A DNA stretch of 64,000 bases from Acidobacteriota bacterium (GCA_021781455.1 JAJXWV010000064.1:1-64000); one strand, 5' to 3'. Counted from the stretch's first letter, positions 26,548 through 35,803 are shown. Translations and numbers: made by a program. Notes: generated by a model from the letters alone, not told the origin.

Positions 26548-27581
26548 TCTCGCTGCTCGTCGTCAATTACCGCAGCTGTGCGCTGGCGGCGGAGGCGATC
26601 CGTTCGGCGCGCGCAGCCTCCCTGACTCCGCTGCAGGTCGTAGTCGTCGACAACTCGTGCGACGAGCGGGAAGCGGCCGCGTTGCGGCGGCACTGCGACG
26701 TCCTCATCGCTTCGCCGGTGAATCGCGGTTACGCGGGCGCCATCAACGACGGCCGGCGCCGATGTGACGGCGAGGTCATCGTCGTCTCGAATCCCGACGT
26801 CATTTACGGAGAACGCGCGATCGAAACGCTGGCCGGCACACTGGCCGGCAGGATCACGGTGGCCGGACCGGCATTGTATTGGGACGAGAGTTTCCGATGG
26901 ATCCTTCCGCCGAGCGACCGTCACGCAGGCCTCGGCGAGGTAGATCGCATTCTGGCCAGCCGCTCCGACACGTGGTGGCGCGCGCGCGACCGGCGGCGGA
27001 TCCGTCAGCGCCTCGCGTTCTGGAGCGCTGCCGGGCCGTTGCACGTCCGCGCGATTTCGGGAGCGGTCATGGCCATTCGCGCCGATGCCTTTGATCGCGC
27101 CGGCGGATTCGACGAGAGGTTCACGCTCTACTTCGAGGAGAATGACTTCCTCCGTCGAATCGACGAACGGGGCGAGAGCATCGCCTACGTTCCTGCGGCG
27201 CACTGCCAGCACCTGTACAACCAGAGCGCATCGCAGGAGTCGGCGAAGGCTGGGGCGCTGTATGCGGAATCGGAAGCGAAGTACTTCGCGAAATGGAACG
27301 GTCCGCTTGCAGCGCGTTTCCTGGGGAAACTGCGACGTCCGCCCGGCGAACACCCGGCCGTGCCGCTCCGCGGTGCTCTGGAAGTGCCGGCCGGCCACTT
27401 CGTCGAAATCTCGCCCGATTCGTCGTTCCAGGTCGCAGCCGGGTATTTCCCCGATGGCGCGGGGCGCCTAGACCTTCCACCTGCGGCGTGGGACGCGTTC
27501 CACGGTGACAGGCTCTATCTGCGTACGATCGAGCGAAGTACAGCGCGCGTCGGCACAACCTATGTCAGGTACAAGAGTTGA
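26544..27581 (+). CDS. Family 2 glycosyltransferase
   Basis: A 345-aa GT-A fold enzyme related to rhamnosyltransferases. N-terminal MISLLVVNYRSCALA, VVDNSCD, NRGYAGAINDG and SNPDV are the nucleotide-sugar motifs, and the FDERFTLYFEENDFLRRI segment carries the family acceptor/catalytic ED. The last ~70 residues form a separate beta-rich domain. Start overlaps the Wzt stop (ATGA). Confidence 0.87.
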   Translation: MISLLVVNYRSCALAAEAIRSARAASLTPLQVVVVDNSCDEREAAALRRHCDVLIASPVNRGYAGAINDGRRRCDGEVIVVSNPDVIYGERAIETLAGTLAGRITVAGPALYWDESFRWILPPSDRHAGLGEVDRILASRSDTWWRARDRRRIRQRLAFWSAAGPLHVRAISGAVMAIRADAFDRAGGFDERFTLYFEENDFLRRIDERGESIAYVPAAHCQHLYNQSASQESAKAGALYAESEAKYFAKWNGPLAARFLGKLRRPPGEHPAVPLRGALEVPAGHFVEISPDSSFQVAAGYFPDGAGRLDLPPAAWDAFHGDRLYLRTIERSTARVGTTYVRYKS

Positions 27582-27582
27582 T

Positions 27583-27588
27583 TAGAAT
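27583..27588 (+). promoter_or_regulatory. -10 element TAGAAT six bases before a start codon
   Basis: TAGAAT ends 6 nt before the ATG at 27595 and begins two bases after the preceding stop codon. No Shine-Dalgarno is present. Confidence 0.55.
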
Positions 27589-27594
27589 GGCGCC

Positions 27595-29094
27595 ATGAGC
27601 TCGACTAGCGTGTCGGTGCTGGTACCGATGGCAGGCCCGCAGCTCGAGTTCCAGTCGACCGTCAACACGATTCGCGCATACCTGGCGTCGACAGGCCTGG
27701 CATTTGAGGTATTGCCGATCAAACCCACTGCAAGCGAGCGGTACGGCGTTCTATTGCGCCGCGGTGCTGCTGAAGCCACCGGCGACGCGATTGTCATCGT
27801 GGACCCGGATCTGCCGTATCGAGTCGAAGCGATTGGAGACGCCGTGGCTCTCATCGACTCGGCCGCCACGGACATCGTCTTTGGCTCGACGGGTGCCATC
27901 GCTTCGCGGCATCTGCTACTGCGGTGGCTCATCGGCGCGCTGCCTGATCGGACGATCCGCTTGAAGGCATTCTCCCGCGAGGCCGCGCGGCTCGTTCTCG
28001 AAGAGACGAAGCTCGCCGGCGAGGAGTGCGATCTGGAGGTCGCGTTCCTCGCGAACAAGTACGGGTTTCGTGTCGAGACTCTGCACCTCGACCTGCAGCG
28101 CTCAGTCAGCTCGAAGCGAACATTCACCCCGGCGAGCGTCTATGCCGCGATCCGTATCCGGATGATCAATCGCCGCATGGGCTACCGCGCCGGACGCCGC
28201 TGTCCGGTCTGTTTTTCGAACGACGTTCGAACGCTGGCGCAGATCTCGGGAAACGTAGTGAGGATCTGCTCGCGCTGTAAGTGTCGGTATCTAAACGATT
28301 TCACCAGGAGCAGCGGTGTGGGTCCGCCACGGCGCGCCTTGCGTGCGCACCCTCCGGCCGGCGAGGGCGAGCCGCCGGTCGGGAAGCACTCGGATCGCGC
28401 GCGGCAGAAGACCAGCGGCCGGCGGTTGTCGACTTTACGGCGGCATCTGGCGCCGCGTGCACGCGTGCTGGAGGTCGGTGTGCGGGATGGGAGTTTCGGA
28501 GCCGCCGCGGGGAGCGAGTTCGAGTACGTCGGCATCGATTACGCCATGGCGGCCGTCCGCAACGCCCGAGCGCGTGGTCTGGAGGTGTACGCCGCGGCTT
28601 TGTCGAACTTCGTCAACACCGGGCGCTCGTTCGACGCGGTCGTCCTGCACCACGTCTTCGAGAACATGCCTGACCCGCACGACGCCCTGGCACGGATCAA
28701 GGATCTCCTTCGGCCCGGGGGGTTTCTCTTCCTGACGACGTTCGATACCGAGGGGCTGCTCTACGTCGTTACCGAGAAGAAACTGTTTGCGCAACTCTTC
28801 GGGCAACACCTGGTCCTCTACTCGCGGTCGGCGCTGATCGAACTTCTGGAGCGCTCGGGATTCGAGATCGACACGATTGGTCCCGATTTCGAATATCGCG
28901 ACCATCGCCTCGTGCGCCACTGGATCGGGTCGCACTGGCCGGGGCTGGCACCGCTCGTCAGCGCGATCATCCGGCTCCTACCCGACCCGATGCTCGTCAG
29001 TTCGGGGTCGATCCGGATCATTGCGCAGAGACGCGCGGGCGCACCCATCGACACGCGCGTGGTGCGATCGGCGGAACCGACGCATGCCCGCTGA
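27595..29094 (+). CDS. Glycosyltransferase-like / zinc-ribbon / SAM methyltransferase fusion
   Basis: A 499-aa multidomain protein. Residues 5-190 resemble a GT2 domain of the polyprenyl-phosphate type (SVSVLVPMAG, IVIVDPDLPYR, and a second half like LKAFSREAARLV). Residues 203-230 have CPVC and CSRCKC, a probable zinc ribbon. From ~290 comes a class I methyltransferase: motif I VLEVGVRDG, then YVGIDYAMAAVRNARARGLEVY and FDAVVLHHVFENMPDPHDALARI. It lies in the export gene cluster, so it may add and methylate a sugar at the chain end. No direct evidence for the substrate. Confidence 0.75.
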   Translation: MSSTSVSVLVPMAGPQLEFQSTVNTIRAYLASTGLAFEVLPIKPTASERYGVLLRRGAAEATGDAIVIVDPDLPYRVEAIGDAVALIDSAATDIVFGSTGAIASRHLLLRWLIGALPDRTIRLKAFSREAARLVLEETKLAGEECDLEVAFLANKYGFRVETLHLDLQRSVSSKRTFTPASVYAAIRIRMINRRMGYRAGRRCPVCFSNDVRTLAQISGNVVRICSRCKCRYLNDFTRSSGVGPPRRALRAHPPAGEGEPPVGKHSDRARQKTSGRRLSTLRRHLAPRARVLEVGVRDGSFGAAAGSEFEYVGIDYAMAAVRNARARGLEVYAAALSNFVNTGRSFDAVVLHHVFENMPDPHDALARIKDLLRPGGFLFLTTFDTEGLLYVVTEKKLFAQLFGQHLVLYSRSALIELLERSGFEIDTIGPDFEYRDHRLVRHWIGSHWPGLAPLVSAIIRLLPDPMLVSSGSIRIIAQRRAGAPIDTRVVRSAEPTHAR

Positions 29095-30076
29095 GCCGCT
29101 CACGATTCGGGCGTACAAGCCCGGCGACGAGAGTGCGATCCTCGATCTCTTCCGCCGCGCGTTCGGTGTCGAGCGGAGCATCGCCCACTGGCGCTGGGAG
29201 TTTCTGGAGAACCCGTTCGGCGCGGAACACATCACGGTTGCGGTGGACGACGGGGGAAGGCTCGTCGCGCATTTCGCGGGCTATCCGGTGCCCTTCCGGC
29301 GCGACGGCGCGGATCTCCTCGCTCATCAGATGGTCGACATCATGACCGATCCATTGGTCCGGCACATCGGCCGCGGGCCGACGAGCGTCTTCGTGCGGTG
29401 CATGGCGCACTTCTACGAGACGTTCTCGGAAGGGAAGATCGCCTTCAATTACGGCTTCGACGTCGGTAGCGGGCAGACGCTGTTTCTTCGGTACCTGCGA
29501 GGTCAGGTCGTCGAACCGGTTGGCTACCGGGCGCGCGACCTGATGGCGAACCCGCTCAGACCGGCCAATCGATGGCAGCGGCGCTTGCGCGGCTTTCAGT
29601 TCGAGCTCGTGAAGCGCGCGACGGATGAATGGGACGATCTCTTCGAACGGAGCTGGCGCGACTACGGCCAGCTCGTGCGGCGCGATCGCGCATACGTGCA
29701 GTGGCGTTATCTCGACTGTCCCGATATCCCGTACATCGTGGTGGCCGTGCGCCGGTGGAAGCGGCTCGTCGGATGGATGGTCCTCCGGATCCGTGACCAA
29801 AGGCTGAGCCTGGGAGATGCCCTGTTCGATCGTCGCCATCCGGAAGCTCTCGAGCTTGTCTTGAGGCACGTGGTCCCGCAGTACCCGGTGAGCCTTCTCG
29901 ACGGCTGGTTCTCGCTACGGCCTGCATGGTTCAGCACCCTCCTCGACAACCTCGGAATGACGAGCAGCGACGAGCCTCAGGGGCTCTCGATGATCGCCGC
30001 AACCTTTACCGAGCCCGGAGCGATCGAGCACCTCCGCCAGACCTACTACACGATGGGCGACAGCGATCTGTTCTGA
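29084..30076 (+). CDS. GNAT-family acetyltransferase
   Basis: A 330-aa protein. N-terminal LTIRAYKPGDESAILDLFRRAFG and HWRWEFLENPFG resemble the GNAT enzymes found in exopolysaccharide loci. The central part carries YVQWRYLDCPDIPYIVVAVR, and the second half repeats an acetyltransferase-like segment. ATG at 29084 gives an 11-nt overlap with the previous gene. Probably modifies a sugar amine or hydroxyl of the exported glycan. Confidence 0.72.
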   Translation: MPAEPLTIRAYKPGDESAILDLFRRAFGVERSIAHWRWEFLENPFGAEHITVAVDDGGRLVAHFAGYPVPFRRDGADLLAHQMVDIMTDPLVRHIGRGPTSVFVRCMAHFYETFSEGKIAFNYGFDVGSGQTLFLRYLRGQVVEPVGYRARDLMANPLRPANRWQRRLRGFQFELVKRATDEWDDLFERSWRDYGQLVRRDRAYVQWRYLDCPDIPYIVVAVRRWKRLVGWMVLRIRDQRLSLGDALFDRRHPEALELVLRHVVPQYPVSLLDGWFSLRPAWFSTLLDNLGMTSSDEPQGLSMIAATFTEPGAIEHLRQTYYTMGDSDLF

Positions 30077-30129
30077 GCGCTCCAACCCGGCTCGCCTCGT
30101 GCATCGCGAGAATCGATCTCGGCCGTGGG

Positions 30130-30135
30130 TACAAT
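30130..30135 (+). promoter_or_regulatory. -10 element TACAAT before the response regulator
   Basis: TACAAT ends 10 nt before ATG 30146. A GTG at 30125 and an ATG at 30134 are in frame but overlap the hexamer, which argues for the 30146 start. Confidence 0.5.
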
Positions 30136-30145
30136 GGTTCCGTCG

Positions 30146-30562
30146 ATGAAGGACTCAGAGCCGCAGCAGCCAGCGCCGGCGAAGCATCTCGCCGAGGTCG
30201 GGAAGAAGCGCGTTCTCGTCATCGACGATGACCTGCCGATCCGCGGCATGCTCGCCGCGGCGCTCCGGCAGCACGGCTATCAGGTGCTGCTGGCGGGCGA
30301 TGGCGCGGAAGGGCATCGTGCTCTGACGATCCACAAGCCCGACATCGTCCTGCTCGACCTGGCCATGCCCGATGTCAACGGCTGGGACTTCCTGCAGCGC
30401 CTTCAGGAGACGGGGCACCTCGGCACAGTGCCGATCATCGTCGTCTCCGCACACTTGCGCGTGGAGCCTCAGGCCATTCTGCAGATGGGCGTCAAGGCCA
30501 TTCTTCCGAAGCCGTTCAATCTGCCGGAGCTCATCGATCTGATCGAGCATCTGTCGCCGTGA
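30146..30562 (+). CDS. Single-domain response regulator
   Basis: A 138-aa CheY-like receiver without output domain. RVLVIDDD has the acidic pair, VLLDLAMPDVNGWDFL the phospho-accepting Asp, and KAILPKPFN the conserved Lys; IIVVSAH supplies the Ser. The first ~20 residues are a polar extension. No kinase gene is nearby. Its stop overlaps the methyltransferase gene (GTGA), so the two are translated together. Confidence 0.88.
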   Translation: MKDSEPQQPAPAKHLAEVGKKRVLVIDDDLPIRGMLAAALRQHGYQVLLAGDGAEGHRALTIHKPDIVLLDLAMPDVNGWDFLQRLQETGHLGTVPIIVVSAHLRVEPQAILQMGVKAILPKPFNLPELIDLIEHLSP

Positions 30563-31227
30563 GCGAAGACGAGGTTCACGTTCGTATCTCGTCGCGATTT
30601 TCGACGGCGCTGCTGCGCCGGTACGTCCGCTCGAAGCTGTCCACCGACCCGCTCTACGCCGCCGTGGCCGACAGGCTGCGCGATCATGGCCACCCCGTGG
30701 TCGACGTCGGCTGCGGTATGGGGCTGACCGAGTGTTATCTGCGTGAGCACGGGTACTCCGGCCCGATCGCCGGCGTCGATTACGACGAGCGAAAAATCGC
30801 GGAGGCCTCGAGGGTGTGCGCTTCGTACGCGGATCTGGAGTTCGCGATTGCCGACGCCGTGGGTGCCATTCGGCGCGGCTCCAGTGTGCTGCTCCTCGAC
30901 GTCCTTCACTATCTCGGCTCGCGAGAGCAGGTGCAGCTTCTCGAGTCCTGCGCGGAGGCAGTTCCTGTCGGCGGCGTCGTCATCATCCGGGACGCGGTGC
31001 AGGACGGCAGCTGGCGTTACCGCCTGACGTATTTCGAGGAGACCTTCGCCCTCACGGTGCGCTGGTTGAAGGCTGCGCGGTTGAACTTTCCACGCCGGGA
31101 GCTCGTCGTCGAGCCGTTCGCCAGGCGCGGTTTCGACGTGGAGGTGACGCCGCTCTGGGGACGGACGCCGTTCAACAACTATCTCTTCGTTTTCAGGCGC
31201 ACCGCATCTGGAAGGACGAACGAGTAG
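30559..31227 (+). CDS. Class I SAM-dependent methyltransferase
   Basis: A 222-aa enzyme. VVDVGCGMGLTECYL is motif I, GPIAGVDYDERKIAEA the acidic-loop region, and SSVLLLDVLHYLG motif post-II. The GTG start overlaps the response-regulator stop by four bases. Substrate unknown. The last 49 bases overlap the convergent deacetylase gene. Confidence 0.82.
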   Translation: MSEDEVHVRISSRFSTALLRRYVRSKLSTDPLYAAVADRLRDHGHPVVDVGCGMGLTECYLREHGYSGPIAGVDYDERKIAEASRVCASYADLEFAIADAVGAIRRGSSVLLLDVLHYLGSREQVQLLESCAEAVPVGGVVIIRDAVQDGSWRYRLTYFEETFALTVRWLKAARLNFPRRELVVEPFARRGFDVEVTPLWGRTPFNNYLFVFRRTASGRTNE

Positions 31228-31934
31228 CCGCGGCTTCGTGCCGCGGCGATCACCGCTTCGATCGCCTCGAGAGACCACGGGCGGCCCTGATGCAGAACGA
31301 CGATCGCGCCGGGCTCCAGCCCGGCCTCGATCGAACGCACGATCCCGGCGACGTCGCTCTTCACTGCGTCGAAGCCGCGGCTGCTCCAGCCGATCAGGCG
31401 CATGCCGCGTTTGCGGAGAACGGGGTGTACGAACGGATTCTTCATCCCGACCGGCGCGCGGAACAACGTCGGCGCCGTGCCGAGAATCGAGCTCAGGACG
31501 TCATCGCATTGCTCGATCTCGCGGCGGACCGAACCCGGCGGGAGACACCAGAAGGAAGCGCTGGGATGCGTTTGCGAATGATTGCCGATCTGGTGACCGT
31601 GCCGGGCGATCTCCGCCACCAGGTCCGGCGCCGCTTCCGCGAGCGTGCCTTTGACGAAGAAAGTGGCTCGAATGCCTCGGCTTTCGAGCAAGTCGAGGAG
31701 AGCGGGCGTGTCCTCAGTCGGCCCGTCGTCGATGGTCAGCCACAGCTCCTTTGCGGCGGCGTCGAAAGCGGTGAAGACCGGGCCGAGCCACTGCGAGCTC
31801 GGCCGCAGGGTCGGGTACAGAAGCAGAGCGTGCGAAAGGGCCAGGATGCCAAGGCTCGGCCAGGGCCAGCGCCAGACGAAGACGAGGAAGACGACCGGCG
31901 CGGCACAGGCGAACGTCAGGATGGCTCGGCGCAT
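31179..31934 (-). CDS. NodB-family polysaccharide deacetylase
   Basis: A 251-aa protein with two N-terminal hydrophobic stretches, so probably membrane-bound facing the periplasm. Catalytic motifs are present: TIDDGP (motif 1), HGHQIGNHSQTH (metal-binding His pair), RAPVG (motif 3) and VVLHQG near the end. It removes acetyl groups from amino sugars. It starts inside the preceding membrane protein gene (19-nt overlap). Confidence 0.88.
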   Translation of the reverse strand: MRRAILTFACAAPVVFLVFVWRWPWPSLGILALSHALLLYPTLRPSSQWLGPVFTAFDAAAKELWLTIDDGPTEDTPALLDLLESRGIRATFFVKGTLAEAAPDLVAEIARHGHQIGNHSQTHPSASFWCLPPGSVRREIEQCDDVLSSILGTAPTLFRAPVGMKNPFVHPVLRKRGMRLIGWSSRGFDAVKSDVAGIVRSIEAGLEPGAIVVLHQGRPWSLEAIEAVIAAARSRGYSFVLPDAVRLKTKR

Positions 31935-32473
31935 CGCTTCTCCATGTCGCGCACCCGGTCACGCAGCAGCCACATCATGACTGCGGCCGCAGCGTTCAGC
32001 ACGGCCGCGACGAGCGATGCGATCGCCATTCCCTTCGCGAAGCCGTGCTGCGTCGCGAACCATGCCGACGCCGCGAGAAATGCCGCCATCGTGGCGAACG
32101 AGTTCGCCGGGACGTTGTCGCGATCGTGTCGCCGACGGATACGCCGCCACAGCGGCATCACGACGAGACCGACTGAGTAGAACGGGATCTGCAGGACGAT
32201 CGGCGTGGCGATCGCAGCGATCACGAGGGCCAGCGGAAGCGGTATCCAGAAATGCAGAATGGCGGCACAGTAGCCGGTCGTGGCCACCAGCACCCAGATG
32301 GCCACGGTGAACATCTCGAACGTGTTCTGGCCGCGGTCGATGGCCAGCATGCCAGGCACGGGCGGCTCGGCGCGGCTCATCGCCGTGCGCGTGTAGCCGA
32401 CCAGGCGAAAGAGTGCGAGGTTCGACCGCGACGGGAGTGATCGGGCGGTGGGTCGATTCGGAATTCCGGTCAC
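31916..32473 (-). CDS. Four-helix membrane protein, unknown function
   Basis: A 185-aa protein with about four hydrophobic segments (such as TVAIWVLVATTGYCAAILHFW and SLVAAVLNAAAAVMMWLL). GTG at 32473 is chosen because it overlaps the upstream stop as GTGA and has GAGGAG seven bases ahead; an internal ATG (MSRAEPP) is possible. It sits between an acyltransferase and a deacetylase, so a role in lipid or polysaccharide modification is likely but unproven. Confidence 0.62.
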   Translation of the reverse strand: MTGIPNRPTARSLPSRSNLALFRLVGYTRTAMSRAEPPVPGMLAIDRGQNTFEMFTVAIWVLVATTGYCAAILHFWIPLPLALVIAAIATPIVLQIPFYSVGLVVMPLWRRIRRRHDRDNVPANSFATMAAFLAASAWFATQHGFAKGMAIASLVAAVLNAAAAVMMWLLRDRVRDMEKRCAEPS

Positions 32474-33384
32474 GGCCGGCTCTCCTCGAACACCGGCTCG
32501 AAGGTGAACCACTGGAACCATGAGTCGGCAATGACGCGTTCCAGCTGGACGGCCCAGCGCGTCACCGCGTTCTGCAGGATCTCATCGCGGTTGTGCCGGT
32601 CCCGATCGACGCGGATCGGTTCGCAGGTGACGAGCCGATAGCGCCGCCTTCCGGCGCGGATGATGAAGATCGGATAGATCGGCACGCCGGCGGCCATGGC
32701 CAGCGCGAACGGCCCGGTCGGCAGCTGCGTGACTTTTCCGAACAGGACGGCATTTGCCGAGGCGACGCCGGGTGTGACGCGATCGCCCTGGATGGCCACG
32801 ATCTGTCCCTGGCGCAAGCCGTGAAGGAGGTCGAGCGCGAGCTCGTGTGCGCGGGTGTTGAAATTGATGTTTACGGCCTCGCCAACTGTTCGCCCGTGCA
32901 GGTCCTCCTCGAATTCGCGCGTCTGTGGATCGACTTCGGGCGCGCGGACCATCAGCAGTTTTTGCGCCGTAGTCTCGCCGAACATCTGTGCGCCGAGATC
33001 GTAGCTGCCCATGTGCGCGGTGAGCATGATCGCTCCGCCGGAGCGTGCCTGGAGGTCGGCGAAATGCTCGTGACCGATGAATTCCCAGTCCGGCGTGACG
33101 CGCGTCTCCTGCAGGCGGGCGTTGTCGGTGATGGTCCAGGCGTAGTTCCAGAAGACGCGCCAGGTGCGGAAGAAGTTCGTCAGGGCCAGCGAGCCGGGTT
33201 TGATCGTGCGCAGGTTGTGCATCACACCGCGCCGGACGGGTCCCCAAAGCAGGAAGAACAGAGACCACCAGGCCATGACGATGGGCTCGATCCAGAGGGG
33301 CACGTTGAGCACGGCCCAATGCAGGAACTGGCGCCAGAAGACGCCGCGCACGAGAAATCGACGCCACCAGGCGGGCTCACTCAC
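32470..33384 (-). CDS. LpxL/HtrB-like lysophospholipid acyltransferase
   Basis: A 304-aa inner-membrane enzyme. The catalytic H-x4-D variant is in MLTAHMGSYDLGAQ, and VAIQGDRVTPGV matches the family's second block; PIYPIFIIRAG is the third. GTG at 33384 (VSEPAWWRR) is preceded by TATCAT (33396-33391) six bases upstream. It would acylate lipid A or a related lipid, supporting an outer membrane. The following genes on this strand are tightly overlapped. Confidence 0.85.
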   Translation of the reverse strand: MSEPAWWRRFLVRGVFWRQFLHWAVLNVPLWIEPIVMAWWSLFFLLWGPVRRGVMHNLRTIKPGSLALTNFFRTWRVFWNYAWTITDNARLQETRVTPDWEFIGHEHFADLQARSGGAIMLTAHMGSYDLGAQMFGETTAQKLLMVRAPEVDPQTREFEEDLHGRTVGEAVNINFNTRAHELALDLLHGLRQGQIVAIQGDRVTPGVASANAVLFGKVTQLPTGPFALAMAAGVPIYPIFIIRAGRRRYRLVTCEPIRVDRDRHNRDEILQNAVTRWAVQLERVIADSWFQWFTFEPVFEESRP

Positions 33385-34562
33385 CGCTGGATGATATCGT
33401 CGAGCTTCGCGTCCAATGAAGGAAGTTGTGAGCGGAGCAGCTCGAACAACGCGCTGGTCATCAGCTCGTCGTCTCCCGGATAGGTGGGGATGAAGCGCAG
33501 TGGAAAGCGGGAGAAGATCTCGGCGTCGCTGCGGCGGCGCATCTTCTGAACGGCGGCACGTTTTTCCGCCAGCCGCGACTCGTTCCGCAGAATCCAGTCG
33601 AAGGCGCGGAACTGCATCGTGGTCAGGGGGTCGTCGATGGCCACCAGGGGCTCGGGCCCGCGAATCCTGCGGCGCAGGCGGGCGCCGAGGTGCCGGCGGG
33701 CGGCCTGCGATCGCGAAGACGGCACTCCCATTTCGCGAGTCAGTTCCGAGGCGCGAGGATTGCGCGTGGTTGCGTAGTGGTGAAGCCGGTGCAGGTAGGT
33801 CAGGAAGATCGAGCCGGCCGCTTCGCGGAGATTCTCGAAGTTCTTGATGGCGGTCTGCATGGCGTTGCGCTCGAAGAGCACGCCCCGTTCGAAACTGCCG
33901 AGCCGGTCGCTCGTCGCGGCAGAGGCATGCCTGACGATCGCGCGCGGCTCGTAGACGGCGCGTTTTCCGGCGATCCACGTCCGCCAGCCGAAGTCGACGT
34001 CTTCCAGGTAGGCGAAGTAATCGCCGTCGAAACCACCGAGCTCGAGCAGCGGCTCACGTCGCGAGATCATGTTGCCGCCGCAGGCGAAGAGAATCTCCCC
34101 GCCGGGAGGAGGCTCGGGCCTGGCGTCCAGCGGCATGCGGAAGCCGTTCTGGAAGGCGTGGCCGTCGAAGGTCACGAACCCGCCGATGAAATCGATGCGG
34201 CGCCCGGAAACGTCGACGATCTTTCCGCCGACGGAAACGACGTCCGCGGGCGCCTCGTCGATGGCTCGGACGATCGAGGCCAGCCATCCCGGTTCGGTGA
34301 CGGCGTCGTTGTTCAGGAAAACGACGTTCCGCGCACGTGAGGTGGAGAGGGCCGCGGCGATGCCGCCGGTGAAGCCTCGATTCTCGCCGAGCGGAAGAAA
34401 ACGGATGCCTGGATACCGGGAGGGGATCTCCGCGACGGAGCCGTCCACCGAGCCGTTGTCCACCACCGAGACCACGGATCCGTACACCTCCACGAGCTGC
34501 GGCTCGAGAGAGGCCAGGCAGGCCAGCGTGTCGCGCTTGCCATTCCAGTTGAGAATGATCAC
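33381..34562 (-). CDS. Family 2 glycosyltransferase (rhamnosyltransferase-like)
   Basis: About 393 aa. VIILNWNGKRDTLACL, VVDNGSVDGSV, NRGFTGGIAAAL, VFLNNDA and the later FDGDYFAYLEDVDFGWR are all GT2 motifs, the last containing the ED pair. The start is unclear: GTG at 34562 is the first normal start codon, but similarity to the family begins two codons earlier, and a CTG at 34583 follows a GGAGG. The C-terminal ~150 residues are Arg-rich and helical. Confidence 0.82.
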   Translation of the reverse strand: MIILNWNGKRDTLACLASLEPQLVEVYGSVVSVVDNGSVDGSVAEIPSRYPGIRFLPLGENRGFTGGIAAALSTSRARNVVFLNNDAVTEPGWLASIVRAIDEAPADVVSVGGKIVDVSGRRIDFIGGFVTFDGHAFQNGFRMPLDARPEPPPGGEILFACGGNMISRREPLLELGGFDGDYFAYLEDVDFGWRTWIAGKRAVYEPRAIVRHASAATSDRLGSFERGVLFERNAMQTAIKNFENLREAAGSIFLTYLHRLHHYATTRNPRASELTREMGVPSSRSQAARRHLGARLRRRIRGPEPLVAIDDPLTTMQFRAFDWILRNESRLAEKRAAVQKMRRRSDAEIFSRFPLRFIPTYPGDDELMTSALFELLRSQLPSLDAKLDDIIQR

Positions 34563-34579
34563 GTCGACGGTGGTCGCGC

Positions 34580-35803
34580 TCAGGAACGGCCTCCCATACG
34601 GCGCTTGAGCCGGTCGATGATCGACGGCGGGTGCTCGGGGACCTGCAGGCGCACCGCGAACTTTTCCTTCGATTCGTCGATCCGCGGCGCGCGGCAGAAC
34701 TCCAGCAGCGGCGCCAGCGACTGCGACCACTGATGGTCCTGCACGAAGGCCCGCGTTGCGGAGACCATCGCCTCGTGCCTGGTGTGTTCCGTCAGGATCG
34801 ACACGATGCCGCCGGCGAAAGCCTCGGGAGAGTCATCGCGCACGACCACGCCCGCTCCATACCGCGAGAGGATCTCGTCGGTTCCCGGAGCCGAGCTCGT
34901 GACGATCGGCAGCGCGCCCCAGAGGTAGTCGTAAATCCTTGTGCGCATCGCGAGGTCGGTCTCGATCGACTGCGGGAAGGTGAGCAGCGCCAGGGAGTGA
35001 CGATCGAAGAATTCCCCGCGCCTGTCGTAGGGCGTCCACGGCACGAAGTCGACGAAGTCGTATCTCTTCGACCTCACATGCTCGATCGCCTCTGCGGCTT
35101 TTCCCTGAGGCGTCAGGTCGGGATTCGGATGACGGGTGAAGGTCAGCGTCATCGCGGGGAGCGTCTGCCGGGCGATGGCCACCGCTTCGATCGCCGTGAT
35201 GGGATCGTACCAGTCGTAGATTCCGCCGAAGAGAACGGCCGGCCGGTCGAGGTCGCGCACCACGCGAGAACGCAGCGGCTGCACGCCGAAGGGAGCGACG
35301 CGCAGCAGGTGATCGAGGTGAGGATCCGCTTCGAAGGCGAGCGGGTTGAGCCGGCCGGCGGCGATCATCGTGCCGAGGTAGAAGAGGCGCTGCGCCTCCG
35401 AAGCGCAGAGGAAGAAATCGCCATGAGCGAGGGAGTTGAGAAGAGTGGCGTGATCATGGTCGAACACTTCGCCGCCCCGGCTCTCGAAGTAGTGCAGATT
35501 CTCGATGATGAAGGGATCGTAAAGATCGACGGCCGCCGGGATGCGCTGGGCATGTGCGAAGACGTCGTTCGCGGCGTGTCCCTGCACGACGAGGACATCG
35601 CTCCGGCCGCTGAAGTCCCGGAGGTTCTCCGGAGAGATCGCTCCGCAGCGGCAGCCTTCCAGCACCCCGCCGTCGGGCGAAAGGAGGGCCACCTCGTGGC
35701 CGTCGCGGCGCAGCGCGGCGGCCATTTCGACGAAGCGGATGCCGATGCCGGCTGGCTGGCGATGCCCGAGCGGCTCGGGGCAGACGAGAAGAACCCGGCT
35801 CAA
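34580..35803 (-). CDS. GT-B glycosyltransferase (group 1-like)
   Basis: A 407-aa enzyme. N-terminal VLLVCPEPLGHRQPAGIGIRFVEMAAAL is a GT-B donor-side start. The C-terminal half has VLFGGIYDWYDP and the LWGALPIVTSSAPGTDEILSRYGAGVVV segment, equivalent to the nucleotide-binding region of group 1 transferases. Overlaps the upstream gene by four bases. Acceptor unknown. Confidence 0.82.
   Translation of the reverse strand: MSRVLLVCPEPLGHRQPAGIGIRFVEMAAALRRDGHEVALLSPDGGVLEGCRCGAISPENLRDFSGRSDVLVVQGHAANDVFAHAQRIPAAVDLYDPFIIENLHYFESRGGEVFDHDHATLLNSLAHGDFFLCASEAQRLFYLGTMIAAGRLNPLAFEADPHLDHLLRVAPFGVQPLRSRVVRDLDRPAVLFGGIYDWYDPITAIEAVAIARQTLPAMTLTFTRHPNPDLTPQGKAAEAIEHVRSKRYDFVDFVPWTPYDRRGEFFDRHSLALLTFPQSIETDLAMRTRIYDYLWGALPIVTSSAPGTDEILSRYGAGVVVRDDSPEAFAGGIVSILTEHTRHEAMVSATRAFVQDHQWSQSLAPLLEFCRAPRIDESKEKFAVRLQVPEHPPSIIDRLKRRMGGRS

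Noticed and set aside
28877-29083. Upstream extension of the GNAT gene
   Set aside because: It reads through the methyltransferase gene in another frame; similarity starts at the ATG 29084.
34563-34583. CTG at 34583 as start of the GT2 gene
   Set aside because: Similarity would allow it and a GGAGG precedes it, but CTG starts are rare; kept as an alternative only.
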